From contig JAGMVK010000027.1 of the NCBI GenBank assembly GCA_020747065.1, positions 62,001-126,000 on the forward strand: 64,000 nt of DNA, given 5' to 3'. The stretch is from Cadophora sp. MPI-SDFR-AT-0126. Lineage: Eukaryota; Ascomycota; Leotiomycetes; Helotiales; Ploettnerulaceae. The position numbers were made by a program, and so were the translations under genes. The notes below the pieces were generated by a model, which did no database searches, was not told the origin of the DNA, and was given only the letters and a program-made list of their open reading frames with translations. The first letter of the stretch is position 1. Each line of letters begins with the position of its first letter. Shown one piece after another: positions 1-10,925 of the stretch.

Positions 1-198
1 ATGCCATCTCTCTGTATAACGTGACTTATCCCTTCAGCTGCCCAGAAACGCCTTCGCTACAGGGCACGTGCGCTCCGCACAGTTGCTTTTGGAGCAACCT
101 GTGTGCTAGCCTAGCTAGCACGACCCCGAAAGCTCCTCTTCTCAGCATTATTATACTTCTTGATTTAATACTAAGTATGTATAAGGCACTTGCGTACC
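1..198. other. no gene recognised
   Basis: Short open stretches only; none has a recognisable domain or splice structure. Confidence 0.5.
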
Positions 199-428
199 TT
201 AGCTGAGGGGTGCCCTAGCCCCACCCTCAGACTCCCCTCCCACCCCGCTTCGGGGTATCTTGCCGTAGCCAGCCTTGCCTTTGCTCGTGCCTCCTATCAC
301 ATCCTTGAAAATGACCTCCTCTGCTCCCAATCTGTGCGAAAATATAGAATACTTCTTGGGTATGTCGCCTTCAAAGAATTCAGTCAGGCGCAAATTCCCA
401 TCGTTGCTGTATTGTAGAGACGCATTAT
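199..428 (-). pseudogene. HET domain gene, N-terminal relic
   Basis: On the minus strand the frame reads a typical start of a heterokaryon-incompatibility (HET) protein: RLTEFF, then YSIFSHRLGAEEV (family pattern YAILSHTWGEEEV) and a GKAGYGKI block. In intact members this is the first 50 or so residues of the HET domain, which acts in fungal self/non-self recognition and cell death. The ATG at 428 is out of frame with this by one base (the codons after MRL need a shift to reach the conserved segment). Homology stops near 250, after the GKI block, with no WIDTCCIDK, RGWTLQELLAP or LYGEGE motif following. It is therefore a truncated and frameshifted fragment. The intact gene at 17081-19168 shows what is missing. 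Confidence 0.6.
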
Positions 429-429
429 T

Positions 430-965
430 CGACTAGGTTCGAGGATCGTGAAGAGGAGGAATCTCGGCAGTAGATGAGCCGTCGAATTGGCATAGATGCG
501 AATGGAAAGACTTCATGTCGGGTGGAGGTTGATGCACTCAGCTGGGCGGCAGCCTTGCGGTAATAGCATCGTTGTACATAACTAGAAGCGCGCAACACCG
601 GCCTAGTTTCTCAGGCTCTCCGTAAGAATGCTGGAAGTCATGAGCATAATGGATGCTTATCGCTCAAACGGAAGATAAAGAAGTCTGGGAATGAGTGATT
701 AAAGAATAAACTCAGGACACAGTTTACCGTCCTTTATCTATTTTGTACCTATCTCTTGTCGAATTCTAGCCTTAAGTCTCAGGATGGCACTTATTAAGCA
801 GGTTAACCTACGGCAACGTTGCGGCGCTTTGCCTGAGGTGCGGGGTCTGCCGAGCCAAAAATCGTTAGCTTCGTCGATCAGAAGTACCAAACCGCATGGC
901 AGCTCTGCAGCTGTTTACACGCCATAGCAGCCACAAAGCTTATGAAGCTCTTTGACAAAGATATT
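430..965 (+). repeat. dispersed repeat, copy 1 (partner near 30.35-30.69 kb)
   Basis: Blocks inside this stretch match the region around 30340-30690 in the same orientation, for example GGCATAGATGCGA followed by GACTTCATGTCGGGT and GCACTCAGCT near 495-550, and ACCGCATGGC..GC.CTGC near 890-910. Identity by eye is roughly 75-85 percent in the best block. Both copies lie next to HET-gene fragments, so they may descend from a duplicated HET locus. No coding function is seen. Confidence 0.5.
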
Positions 966-1489
966 AGGATTTAAAGCTCAGCTAAGAACTTTTAAGGTGT
1001 ATAAGAAATAATAAGAGCTCGCCAGTATAGCTATGGCAAAGAACTTTAATAAAGCTTAAAAGGAGACTTCTCAAGAATCAGGCGAAGACGCGACGATGCA
1101 TATTCAAAATTTCTTTGGAGTGAGTTAAGTTACTAATTAATACCTGGGTAACACAGCTAATCCCTTGTTTTTATTGATTTGTAATTTGGTGTGGAGATTG
1201 AGATGCTTAAAGTCCAAGTATCTCTCGTTTTTCTCGGCACGCAGGGTTTCTCGGCACGTAGGGAGGGACGTTAGAATTTCTTTTTCTGCCAACCTCATTT
1301 CATCATGACCCCTTTCATTCCTATTTTTTTACGCTAGATCAGCATCCAGCCTTCCTCATGACAGGCCACTCTCCCCCCCCCCCACCTTCCATACATTCCA
1401 CAACACGACCGCTATACCTGTAGAGATCACTTCGCAGATCTTGGGTCATATTGTCGCCGACGCTCGACCATGAGCGCTAGGTGGCGGTG
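966..1489. other. no gene recognised; short poly-C run
   Basis: AT-rich sequence with stops in all frames, plus a run of C at about 1372-1384. Nothing else supported. Confidence 0.5.
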
Positions 1490-1497
1490 TCAGGGCC

Positions 1498-2295
1498 CAT
1501 GCTGCACACCACCCAGTGGCATCAGTATCGAGGGCATTCCGTTCGACCTACCTCAACTACCCCTACTTAAAGTCCACGAAAGGCAGAGAGACTACGCCAG
1601 TCAAAGTCCGTATTAGTGAAGCCTTCGAGTTCTGCGACCTCCGGACTTTATCAGCCTTTTTCGAAGACGGTCCTGGCCGAGACGCCACAATTTTACCACA
1701 CGTTCAGTTCCTCAGTATCTCACACATCGACGACCATACCGCCACGGGCTGGGGCCAGCGGACTACCGATTATGCCTACGAGGCTGCTGAACACCTTCAC
1801 AAACACTGGAGTTCTATGCAATATCGTGGCTTCAAATCTGCCTCCCTTCACCACTTGCGATATCTTCCATCGACGACCCGGGAATATGGAGCCTTTTGAA
1901 GATCCGTAACCTTCCTCACCTGACAATTCGTGGTCCATACGGTTGTATCACGCCTGAAGTCCGCAAACATCTCAAGGCGCGCACACATACAAAGAAGCTG
2001 TTCCCGTGGCGTCCAACTTGGCCTGGAAAATGTTAGCGGAAGAAAGTGGAGAGGTCAATTGACATGGCAGGAGCAATATCAGTTACTCGATTCTCGATAC
2101 AAGTACTTGCATGACCGGGAAACCGTCACCGAAAGGTGTAAAAGGCAACGGAATGCCTACCACAAGCGGCGACGACGGTGGCCTATGTTGTCGAAAAGGA
2201 GGAAGAGGGGCTGCGTCTGGCCAAGAGAATTTAGGGGAGACGTATACCCTCGAAGGTCGATATTTCTGAACACGGTTTCGAAACACACCGACTGA
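1498..2295 (+). pseudogene. F-box/leucine-rich-like protein, frameshifted
   Basis: The frame open to about 1898 carries a segment resembling fungal F-box proteins (ASVSRAFRSTYLNYPYL, then HVQFLSISHID). It ends at an in-frame stop near 1897, but a one-base shift continues the same style of protein: WSLLKIRNLPHLTIRGPYG and a KHLK segment to about 2030. A basic frame (YQLLDSRYKYLHDRE, then KRRRR) follows to 2295. I infer one ancestral gene broken by small indels rather than three genes. No F-box core could be aligned with certainty, so the family call rests on the C-terminal 'L..L.I.GP.G' pattern common in these proteins. An unusual intron is the alternative explanation. Confidence 0.35.
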
Positions 2296-2410
2296 TTGCT
2301 ATGTACATACAGTTCCTGCCCTAATCACGGATTAAGAGCGGACCATCTCCATCCTCATTGACATCCAAATTCGATACTTCTGAAAACTTCCTACGACAAT
2401 ACGCCTAAAG

Positions 2411-3517
2411 TCAGGATCTCTTAGGGCTATCCTTCATCGGGCCCATGGATATCAGCAAGCCTTTCTTGACACTGTACTGCGAATCCCGACCTATGAGCCT
2501 CTTCACTGAGAATACCACTTTACTCCACCCACTGCACGCCCTCTCCTCAGCGTCTATCTCAAATTCCTTAAGAAAGCGCAGTTTCTCATCCCGGTCCTCA
2601 CTTGATAAGTGCGGTCGCATCGGTGGGGCGATCAAGTTCCCTGACCATATAACTCGGTCGATGCAGTGCCAGAAGTCGACATCTGTTGACCACATCTGCC
2701 AATTATACATCTGACTACCGTATGTAAACCGCTGGTTTAAAGCCACAAGTCGCGTGAGCACGAGGTCAAAGTCACGCGCCGCGAAGATTGCTCGGATTGG
2801 CTCTAGGTTCGGGGCCAAAGTATCGTATGGGGCAACCACCGAGTGGTGCAGGCTGCTAGCAACAATCCAATGCGCCAGTGGGTGGTGTCGTTGCTCCAGT
2901 GCCTACTCTCGTTAGTACTTCGTCTTTGTCAATCCATATTTACTCACTTTTTCAACAAAAACATAGATTTCTTTAACCTGGGGGCGATCCACAAATTCCC
3001 TTCGAAGTTTATCGCGTATATCGCATACACCATCGAGTAGATTGTTAAGAAAGCGCGCTTTCGTGGTGTACCCAAGGGCATACTTCACGAAGTCGGAGAA
3101 GGGGTTTCGGAAGATCGCCTGGCACACGGCCGCATGGAACTCGGCTGCAATTCCGGAAGGAGTTCCTTCAAGTGGTGGTTGCCAGTTCCAGTTCCATGGA
3201 GCTTCGCCATACCCCTTTGGCATTCGGAGTGCCCGCCAGAGTTCATTGGCCTTGAAATCGACTGTCAAATTTGAGGGGTCTGCACGTTGCTCCTTGGAGA
3301 GGTCCTGATATCTGCAATGTAGCTCGAAGAGTGTGTCGAGATCGAAACGTTCTTTCAAGTAGCCCACCATCGAAACTTCATCCACCCCAGGAATGAGCGA
3401 GCAGATGACTTCCACTTCACCGGTGTTTTTGGTGGTCACTAACTTTCGCTGGGCTTCTACTTCCCACCACCGGGTTTCGAGGCGAGAGGATGCCGATCCC
3501 ATGTTGGCAAAGGGCAA
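2411..3517 (-). CDS. hypothetical protein, two exons
   Basis: Exons 3517-2919 and 2852-2411 on the minus strand. The 66-bp intron (2918-2853) runs GTACTAAC to GCTAGCAG and joins the frames exactly (codon AA/C). The product is about 346 residues if the first ATG at 3517 is used; a second ATG (MGSASS) lies five codons in. Acidic and aromatic-rich, with no signal peptide, no membrane helix and no domain I recognise. Composition is that of a soluble globular protein (repeated W, e.g. PWNWNW near residue 122). The upstream side carries a minisatellite within 70 bp of the start, so the promoter must overlap or precede it. Confidence 0.6.
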
Positions 3518-3582
3518 TCAACGGATTGAACGCGGCAAGCGAGAACAGATGGTTATCCAGCAGCCTTGTAGGGAGGATGGTG

Positions 3583-3722
3583 AGGGTTGATGAGGGAGGA
3601 CGGTTGATGAGGAAGCAGGGTTGACGAGGAAGAAGGGTTGATGAGGAAGAAGGGTTGATGAGGGAGGAGGTCGATGAGGGAGGACATTGATGAGGGAGGA
3701 GGTCGATGAGGGAAGAAAGACA
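3583..3722 (+). repeat. minisatellite, ~16-17 bp unit
   Basis: About eight imperfect units of the type GTTGATGAGGGAGGAG / GTTGATGAGGAAGAAGG, purine-rich on the plus strand. It sits directly upstream of the minus-strand gene ending at 3517. Confidence 0.85.
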
Positions 3723-4257
3723 GACCCCGACCAACTTATATGACATCGATTCCTCGAAGTTCGCCCAACCTGGACGGATTCGTATCTGCACCATGGAAGA
3801 AGTTCCCCGAGAGCTGAGGCAGTATGCCTTAGTCGATATGATCCTGCATCAAGGAACCACACAAAAGACCCACGGTGGGTACCTTGGACATCTAGTCCTC
3901 ACACCATCTCTCAAACCCTGCACGCATTATTCTGCCTATCTAGGGTTACACCTGGCGTTCATGCCAGTGCATGGTGACCAATTCTACCTTGGTATGAGGT
4001 ATTGGCGGTGGTTCTCGACATTGGGTGAGATCGGACGTCGCCGGCAGCAGCCTCCTTTGGCATTGAGATGTATGAACCACTTGAGGGTGTTATTCCCATT
4101 ATCAAGTGATAAGCAAAGCAGCAAGTCTGGTATCTATGTCGTCTGCGACACTTCGAATCGCGAGCCTAGAGAGGGGTACTATGTGAACAGAGGATCAAGC
4201 GGTTCTAGCGTATCGCCGAATGGAGATCAATACCAGCGAATGTCTACAACTTCATAG
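3706..4257 (+). CDS. hypothetical ORF, 183 codons
   Basis: A long open frame with ordinary amino-acid usage but no recognisable domain. It begins inside the minisatellite. It may be the 5' part of a longer intron-containing gene, since the next supported exon (4427) follows within 170 bp on the same strand, but no splice pair joining them could be chosen. Low confidence that it is translated as drawn. Confidence 0.3.
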   Translation: MREERQTPTNLYDIDSSKFAQPGRIRICTMEEVPRELRQYALVDMILHQGTTQKTHGGYLGHLVLTPSLKPCTHYSAYLGLHLAFMPVHGDQFYLGMRYWRWFSTLGEIGRRRQQPPLALRCMNHLRVLFPLSSDKQSSKSGIYVVCDTSNREPREGYYVNRGSSGSSVSPNGDQYQRMSTTS

Positions 4258-4426
4258 TTTTCCGTCATCCGCTTCTGTCTTCCAATCAGCCACGGTTGTC
4301 GAACCTTTCCAGGCTGTTGCCCACCTCCATAACTGGCAGCTGACCAAGCGGGTGGTGCGGCATGTAGGATATATCCAGGGCAGCCGAACCCCGAGGAGTT
4401 AGCTTTCCTAGGGTGAGGGTTCAGTC

Positions 4427-6608
4427 ATGGATAATGAAGCCTGCAGATACGTTGCAGTACCAGAGTCTCCCGCTAATCATCCGACTCTACTGGAACGGCG
4501 ACGGCAGAGCATTCTGCGTGGCAATGCTGCGCTGAATCCATGGAATCACACACGAGTTACGTATGCTATATCTGCTGCTCCATCAGAGGATGGACTTGCG
4601 ATTGAACGTCTGTGATGGGGCTACTGAGGACACATCGGGAGGATGAGCTGAAGGATGGAAGTCATGCGGTGCAGTTGGGCCACCTGGGTGGTTTACACCA
4701 CATGCCCTCGCAAGCAAGTACCTGAGAAGTGTTCCTTGCTAGCTACTACATCCACTCTGTCTCTCCATCAAGGCAGTCCTATCGGATTTCTCCGCGTTCA
4801 CGCCAGTCAAGTCTCTCCGGGCCAACATCCAAGAAGAGGCAGCTTACAGGCTTTGGTAGTGATACAAAGCCCATCGCATCTGGCGCCGCCTTTCCAGGCT
4901 GTCTAGATACAGCTGGGGATCCTCTGCCAGCCACGGAGGGTCTCCCTGCCCACTTTGAGATATTTTTGGCATATATATGGGTTATGGTTGCGACATTGCC
5001 ACGGTTTGGCCATCAAGGGGGGCTTGAGACGGACCAGCCGACGCAGATGGGTGGGAGAACATATCCAACTACCGTGGACCTCACCGTTACCATAATGCCC
5101 TCAAGCTGATCTCGCACCTGGTCCTCGGCATGATCTGCGCAGCAACAAGTATTCACGTCATGGAAGAGTTACCCGGGCTGCAGAAGTCGTTGGCGCTCCA
5201 TGGGGATAAGCTGAGGGCAGACACGTACGCTAGTCTCCCTTCCGTATGCCATGAAACAAGGAGTACGATTCCGTAGACTGGAGATATGCAGCCGCTCCTC
5301 ACCCCTTGGTCTAATCCAGCGGCGTGAGCGAGGCAGATTCGGTGGTGGGGGAGACCAAATCCGACACCTTACTGGCCACTATCCGTAACAAGGCTAAGGC
5401 GAGTGGGAAGCCATGAGGGGTATTGTAGGAGGTACGGAACAGATGACCATTCCCAGAACGACAAGGCAGCCTTCGCATCGGCGATGCAAGCACTTGACGA
5501 TTATAAAGAGTGCTGCCGGCACGATCAACACTTTCCTGCCCATGCTTTGTCCAGGCGTTGACTTCCGTTACAATACTAAGCTCCTTCGCTCACCGGCACT
5601 CATCTCCATGAACAATATGAGCGCACCACCCCTGAACGAGGCAGAACCTATTTCAGTGGGAGCCTCTTTCTACGTAGGTCAGAAGCCAAGCTGGAAACAC
5701 ATCTGCTAACAGAGAAGAATGCCACTGATGCGACATGCTTATTTCATGAGACAACGCCCGAAACAGCGGAAGACATGGTGCCGCCATTGAACAGGTGAGT
5801 TCATGGTTCCAAAGATGTTGAATGGGTAGTAACCAGGTCCGGTGACAGTACACCAGGTCTTGGGGAATTCTCACTGCTAGATAGCAATTTCGAAATAGCT
5901 GCAGACTTGGTGAGTGATGCTTTCAACGCTCTACTTTTAATTACATGCCTAATAATTGCCTAGGACCCCCTAGAGCCCTCGTACATCGGTGAAGATGGTC
6001 GATTTACTCTACTTCGTGGTAAGATCTGTGAATCTGGTACATTGAATCCAGCTAATCCAAGAGAAATCTACACCATTTTCCGAGATATGGCAACTAACTC
6101 TTCTGGCGCTGGTGCAACCATGTCACAAGAAACACTCAGGCTTCTGCCCATCATGTTACGAGCTGTGATTCGTCAGTACTATCCTTGCAATGGCTATTCC
6201 TGTGCTCACCCCCTACATCAGAATATGTTGGTGAGCTCCAAACCAAAAATACCCAACTCCACATGCGCAACGCACGGCTTCAAGCCACCCAGGGAAGCGG
6301 GCAAGCCAAAGAACATCAAATTGAAGGCAAGATGACTCTTCACTGCTTGCGTCCCCGGACTTACAAGACCCAAAGCTCATATAGACGTTCTCCAGGGAGA
6401 AATTGAATCAGTCAAAGGTATGAACAGCAGGCGAATTCAATATGGCTTATTAATGTATAATGCAGTCAAACTTGATGAGCTGAGACGGGATATGCGCGAA
6501 GTGGAGGGTCAAAAGGACATTCTGAAGGCAGACCTCGAGCGGCTAGGAGTTGGGGCTGTTTTGGACTCTGGTGTGGAGAGCTCAGGCAAGCGACGTCGTC
6601 AAGGGTGA
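4427..6608 (+). CDS. intron-dense hypothetical coiled-coil protein
   Basis: Short open frames in this stretch become one gene when introns are removed. Supported exons: 4427-4611, 4662-4717, 4777-4855, from 4898, about 5030-5272, 5320-5384, from 5443, up to 5794, 5837-5909, 5964-6171, 6222-6326, 6376-6417 and 6466-6608. The last six and the 5272-5443 joins keep phase perfectly. Two joins (about 4950-5030 and 5550-5645) could not be resolved. Best introns are 5910-5963 (GTGAGT to CCTAG) and 6418-6465 (GTATGA to GCAG). One intron (6327-6375) would be GC-AG. The C-terminal 110 residues form a charged heptad-like coiled coil (YVGELQTKN, then GEIESVKVKLDELRRDM) ending in a basic SGKRRRQG tail, which suggests a nuclear or oligomeric protein. 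No domain recognised further upstream. Confidence 0.5.
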
Positions 6609-7645
6609 GATAGGGGATCCACCGGAGCCGCTTTCAGTAGCATTGTCCCTGAGCAGCCTATGTGGGAAGGAACATTCAGCAAGCCTGCCATATTCAGTGG
6701 CATTCATTTACATTTCAACCGTCTACCTACCATTCACATCCACCTCGAACTCCTTACTCCGTTCAACCTCATTTCTCCAGGAGAACCTCCGCAACTGATC
6801 TACCATGTCTTGAAGAAGTTCGGTTCGGACCCTGCAGCTTGGATTTTTTATTGTCCGAGAGGCAAGGAGCTTCATTAGGTGATTGGTCTGAACCCGGGGC
6901 AGGTTGAAGCCAAACTGCACCTTTCTCGCTTAGCGATTAGGGGCTTCGCTTAAACAGCCGAATGACAACATCCAGAAGTCCACTTTTCTACCCCTTTCCG
7001 TTTGTAGGAATCCATTCATCATGCATATGCAGGAATGATAATGAGCGGCATAGCTTATCTTCATGAAACTCACGTGTAATGCGAGGACACGTAAAGGATG
7101 CTCGGCTGCACTAGGAGACTATGCAAGTCCCAGAGATCAAAATCGAGCCGGAACAGGAGTGGGTGTAGGAATGCTTCATCTTCGCCTCCAAGCCGGCTGC
7201 GACGCGAGAGGTTAGTACCATGACGTGCTCCAGATCCCCCGATGTTGGCGTTGATAATATTGTCGATATTCAGGTCCCTGTTATCAATGGGCTCCTGCTG
7301 CGACCGACGACCATGAACACGCATCTCACAGTCAGGAGAGAACGTGTAAGGTGCTGGGACATTCGAATATGTCGGAGAGCTTCAAAATAGGTGCGTGTCC
7401 CTTCACCTTCTACCGCGCATACGTAGCTAGTCCGGTTCAAGTCGAAGCCACCAAAGGAGTCGTAGCGTGGCGCCACTCCACCCTCATTGTAGCTGGATTG
7501 GCCTTTCGTATGGATGGTATAAAGGCAAGAGGCGGGGCGCGATGCACCCAATAGATTTCCCTTGTCAGTATCTTCTCCAGTAGAGTATGCACATGGAATG
7601 GCAAGATGTCATCAGCGTAACCCTTGAAATTTGCGCTAGAGCCGG
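6609..7645. other. no gene recognised
   Basis: Short overlapping frames on both strands, none with a recognisable motif or splice support. Confidence 0.5.
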
Positions 7646-7652
7646 GCACATG

Positions 7653-7777
7653 TATATAAGCCTTCGTCCTACCCACGAATCTTCAATTCTCCATCTTTCT
7701 TCTTTCCTCTTCTTCCTCTTCTTCCTCTCCCCCCAGCTCAACCATCATCACTGTCAAGCCCAGTCAATCCGTTCGTC
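7653..7777 (+). promoter_or_regulatory. TATA box and pyrimidine-rich leader
   Basis: TATATAA at 7653-7659 is followed by a strong CT tract at about 7690-7738 (repeated TCTTCCTCTTC), then the ATG at 7778. This is the classic arrangement of a well-expressed filamentous-fungal promoter and supports the chosen start. Confidence 0.7.
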
Positions 7778-9007
7778 ATGCCGGCCTACAATTCCGGTTC
7801 CACTCGTCAACTCAGATCACGAAAGGGCCAGCTTGCTAGTGATGCGCCCCATCGCCTCCCCACCGTGTCCATTGGTATGGCTTCCCAGACTCGAGATATC
7901 ATCATCATGAGCGAGGGCATCATCACGGACAGACCGTCACCTGCGACTGATGTCGATGCAGCTATGGTGGATGAAATGGCGGCCGGCTCCAGGCGCGAGG
8001 ACACAGCCCCAGCCCTAGCCAGCGTCATGGACGATACCGCGCCGACGGGCGATTTCGCGCCATCGAGCGAGGATGCAGCTCCCGCCAGTATCATCGAAGA
8101 GACCATCCCCGGTGGCATCCGATCCTCCACTCCCATTGACGGCCCAACAGGCCACCTGAGCGAGGATGCGACCGAGGCTGCAGCTTCGGCCAGTATCATC
8201 GAAGAGACCATCACCGGTGGCATAGAGACGTCAATTCGTGATGAGGCCTCGACCCACGTCAATATCGTAGGCCCCGCGTCTGGCAAGGCCACAGTTGACG
8301 AGGACAGTGCGGTGGCCATGGATGAAGATGCACCGATACCTGTGGAGAAGAGAGACAGCGAGGAAGTCAGAGTGGTGAGTGTCTCGACTGGAAATGTCGA
8401 CCATGACACGATCATCGTGGAGGAGGAGGAAGTTGCACGCTTCGAGCTTGATGAGGAGGGACCCCAGGTGGAGATGCCCCAAAGCCCTGCTGCTGGTGGA
8501 TCAATGCAGACTATCCTGATCGAGGACTCTGATGATGAGCAGATCGCTGATGTTGGCGGCTCAACGCAGCCGATCGTGGTCGACGAATCTGATGGCGAGC
8601 AGATCGATGAGGTGCCAGAATATATTCGTGATATTGTGGGAAGAAATGTCTCGGACATGGAGTCTGAATACAGCGACGACAGCAGCAATTCCGGTTCTCC
8701 CCGACAATTTTCTCGCTCATCTCGACTTCAGGGGCGACTGAATCAGCTTCAAGATAATCATGTGGGATACACGATCAAAGTTCTTGAGCGTTTGATTGAG
8801 CAGATTGAAAGTCGCGATGATGGGGAGCCTGACAACACTGATCGCCAGGGCCATTCGATGGATGTATACCTCTTGTCTGAGATGAATGCGACGAGCAGAA
8901 CGATTGGTAGTCTCGACTGGATCATTAAGGACATCCAGAAGTATCGTACGAAATTGTCTCGGGCTCGCCGTCATCAGAAGAAACAGAGAGCAGCGAGGCG
9001 TGTCTAA
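7778..9007 (+). CDS. acidic disordered protein with SUMO-interaction-like motifs
   Basis: Single exon, 409 residues, no stop interruptions. Residues 60-310 are acidic and low in aromatic residues, so probably disordered. They hold two copies of an SIIEETI.GGI element (about 104-114 and 140-149). Three hydrophobic cores followed by acids match the SUMO-interaction motif pattern: TIIVEEEE (211-218), TILIEDSDDE (245-254) and PIVVDESDGE (265-274). The last two lie in a 20-residue tandem repeat. Residues 325-395 look helical and the C-terminus is strongly basic (RRHQKKQRAARRV), a likely nuclear localisation signal. The reading is a nuclear SUMO-binding or chromatin-associated protein. That is inference; the motifs are seen, the binding is not. 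No enzyme domain is visible, and a STUbL-type RING finger is absent. Confidence 0.65.
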   Translation: MPAYNSGSTRQLRSRKGQLASDAPHRLPTVSIGMASQTRDIIIMSEGIITDRPSPATDVDAAMVDEMAAGSRREDTAPALASVMDDTAPTGDFAPSSEDAAPASIIEETIPGGIRSSTPIDGPTGHLSEDATEAAASASIIEETITGGIETSIRDEASTHVNIVGPASGKATVDEDSAVAMDEDAPIPVEKRDSEEVRVVSVSTGNVDHDTIIVEEEEVARFELDEEGPQVEMPQSPAAGGSMQTILIEDSDDEQIADVGGSTQPIVVDESDGEQIDEVPEYIRDIVGRNVSDMESEYSDDSSNSGSPRQFSRSSRLQGRLNQLQDNHVGYTIKVLERLIEQIESRDDGEPDNTDRQGHSMDVYLLSEMNATSRTIGSLDWIIKDIQKYRTKLSRARRHQKKQRAARRV

Positions 9008-9530
9008 CTTGCAACACTTGTTTAAGGGGGGTTGGATTTTTTCCGAGTCATACTGTTGCTTTCCCTTTCACATGTCTTCTATTTGTGATGTAGTCCGCTA
9101 AAGCTTCGTCAAATGAAAACCGAGTTTGCAACAGCAATCAACCACATGTCTCCTCGTGAATGCGGCTTCTTGAAGTCTCGACAGCACTCTCTTCACGCAT
9201 GAAACGTATCCATACGGCAATATACTTCAGACTGGGTCATGGAACCCTTTCATCTTGGGCAAATGGCTTTTCCGGCATGCTCTAATAGATAAGGAAGAAG
9301 TGGAAATCCTACAGAAGCAGCCACTCAAGGAACATCAGCCCGCCGAGGGAAAGAAATACAACCTCTCTAGCTGCATCAACTTCCTTCTCCAAGTCGATCC
9401 TCTCTCGCAGCTGCCTCAACTCACTCTTGTCTTTAATTACTAAAACACGTCGGTCACACCGACTGATGTTCCGTGGTGGGCTCGCCTATCCGTTGCGCTG
9501 CCACCAGAGACAGGATCTCCGGCAACGGAA
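9008..9530. other. no gene recognised
   Basis: 3' flank of the acidic protein gene. A few short frames without support. Confidence 0.5.
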
Positions 9531-9536
9531 AAAATA

Positions 9537-9960
9537 ATGTTCCAGCCAAAACCTCGCTTCACTGCTGATGGTCCAAGAATAGACAGAATACTCATCATGA
9601 TCGAGCAGCGGAAAGAGCGTGACTCCCAAGGATATCACATTCACTTGACCCGCGCTCTAGCACTTCAGAGTCTATTATCCATAACTTCGACCCGAATTGT
9701 ATCCACCTGGTATATAATCCCAAGTTGTCTAGCTGATCACCTCCCCCATCACCTTGTCATACCTCCACTGGCTTCTCTCGGCTACTTAGCCGAACATAGG
9801 GGGCATGGTTGAAGGGGTTTGATGAGAGGTGATTGAGAGTGAAGAGGCTTTGCATCGCTTGATGGCGGCGCAGAGGATGAGAAGGGGAAGGCATGCTGGA
9901 CTCGTATTCCTTAGGTTGTTGAGGTAGCTGGGTGTTTGATGAGTACAGAGGCATAAATTA
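9537..9960 (+). repeat. dispersed inverted repeat, copy 1
   Basis: Matches the reverse complement of 35230-35680 along its length, for example GGTCCAAGAAT.GACAGAAT, CATCATGATCG.GCAGCGGAAA and GAGTCT.TTATCCATAACTTCG. Best segments are about 80-85 percent identical by eye. Both copies encode degenerate matching peptides on each strand but no intact gene. Probably remains of a transposable element. Confidence 0.75.
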
Positions 9961-10374
9961 GCAAAGCCGTGGTTGTAAGAATAGTAAAGAAGCCCATGCT
10001 AGAGGGGACATCAAGGCGGCATCCAAATCAAGAGTATTGAGCCCTACATCGGGAGTCCACCGTCGTTACCCTGATCTAGTCAAGAGCCAAAGTTGGACGG
10101 TGAATGCTGACAGGCAAGTCAACAACAGTCCACTTTAGACCTGCTGGCAATGGGATACGAAAGTGATTGATAGACTGTTTTTGAACCAGCTGTTGGGTAA
10201 ATCAGCAAGAGGTGAGGTCACGTGAAACCTAGACCCCACAAGGAATCTGGTTTGTGCGCTTGCCACGTCCGAAAACCTCATTTCATCTCAAGAGCATTGC
10301 CAAACAGGCACGCCATATCTCGGAACGCTGCCGCATCGAATTTTGGGCTTTCTAAACGGACATGTATTTTGAAG

Positions 10375-10925
10375 ATGTCTGCTTACAGAGAAGGGTCTCT
10401 TATAATTTCGCAGCCAACAATAACCTTTCTCCGCTTGGTCGAGCACGCCGCGCGCGACTGCCGTGAAAGCACAATTTCCGCCAAAAAGAAACCCGTCACC
10501 AAAATCGACTTTACGAGAAGTTGCGCAGATGTGCAGAAGGAATTCGTCAGAAGCTACCAGGATAAGGTTGGCTCAATACCCTGCAATTCCATTGGTAGCG
10601 CTCATAGCTAAGATCTTTCAAACAGATCAATTCTGGTTCCTCCACCGCAATGGTCTTTGATCCAAACAAAATCGAATCGTGGTGGATTCCCGAGGTGTTT
10701 GTCCTTACCGAAGGACCCTTCCGAATACCTCCCCTTACCTCAGCTGTGGCGATTCCGTTGGTGAAAGATGGAAATCCCATAATTGAATACTATGACTCTC
10801 GTGGGGTGACCTCGTCCATAGATTGGAATGTAGGGTCTGTCATTTATCTGGCTGGCGATTCAAGCTTGAAGTCGGATGGCTGCGGGAATACATCATTCAT
10901 ATTCTTGCTGTTCAAAATGAAGTAA
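10375..10925 (+). CDS. small conserved two-exon protein, family copy G
   Basis: Exons 10375-10566 and 10626-10925, 163 residues. The model is fixed by comparison with a paralogue on the other strand (25076-25642): both have a 64-codon first exon starting MS, an intron at the same phase-0 position with the same unusual donor GTTGGCT and a CAG acceptor, and a second exon sharing VFDP, FVLT.GPFRIP, KDGNP, IDWN.GS.IY.AG.SSL.SDG and a FKMK end. Nucleotide divergence with conserved frame implies selection on the protein. The second-exon pattern is beta-rich, compatible with a small beta-sandwich, but I recognise no named family. No signal peptide. Its last 33 bp overlap the end of the convergent gene at 10893. 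Confidence 0.7.

Noticed and set aside
1372..1384. Poly-C run as possible telomeric or structural signal
   Set aside because: Isolated homopolymer with no telomere repeat or paired G run.
7807..8688. 293-codon minus-strand open frame opposite the acidic SIM protein
   Set aside because: Serine-rich shadow of an Asp/Glu/Ala-rich gene; the plus frame has the promoter, pyrimidine leader and motifs.
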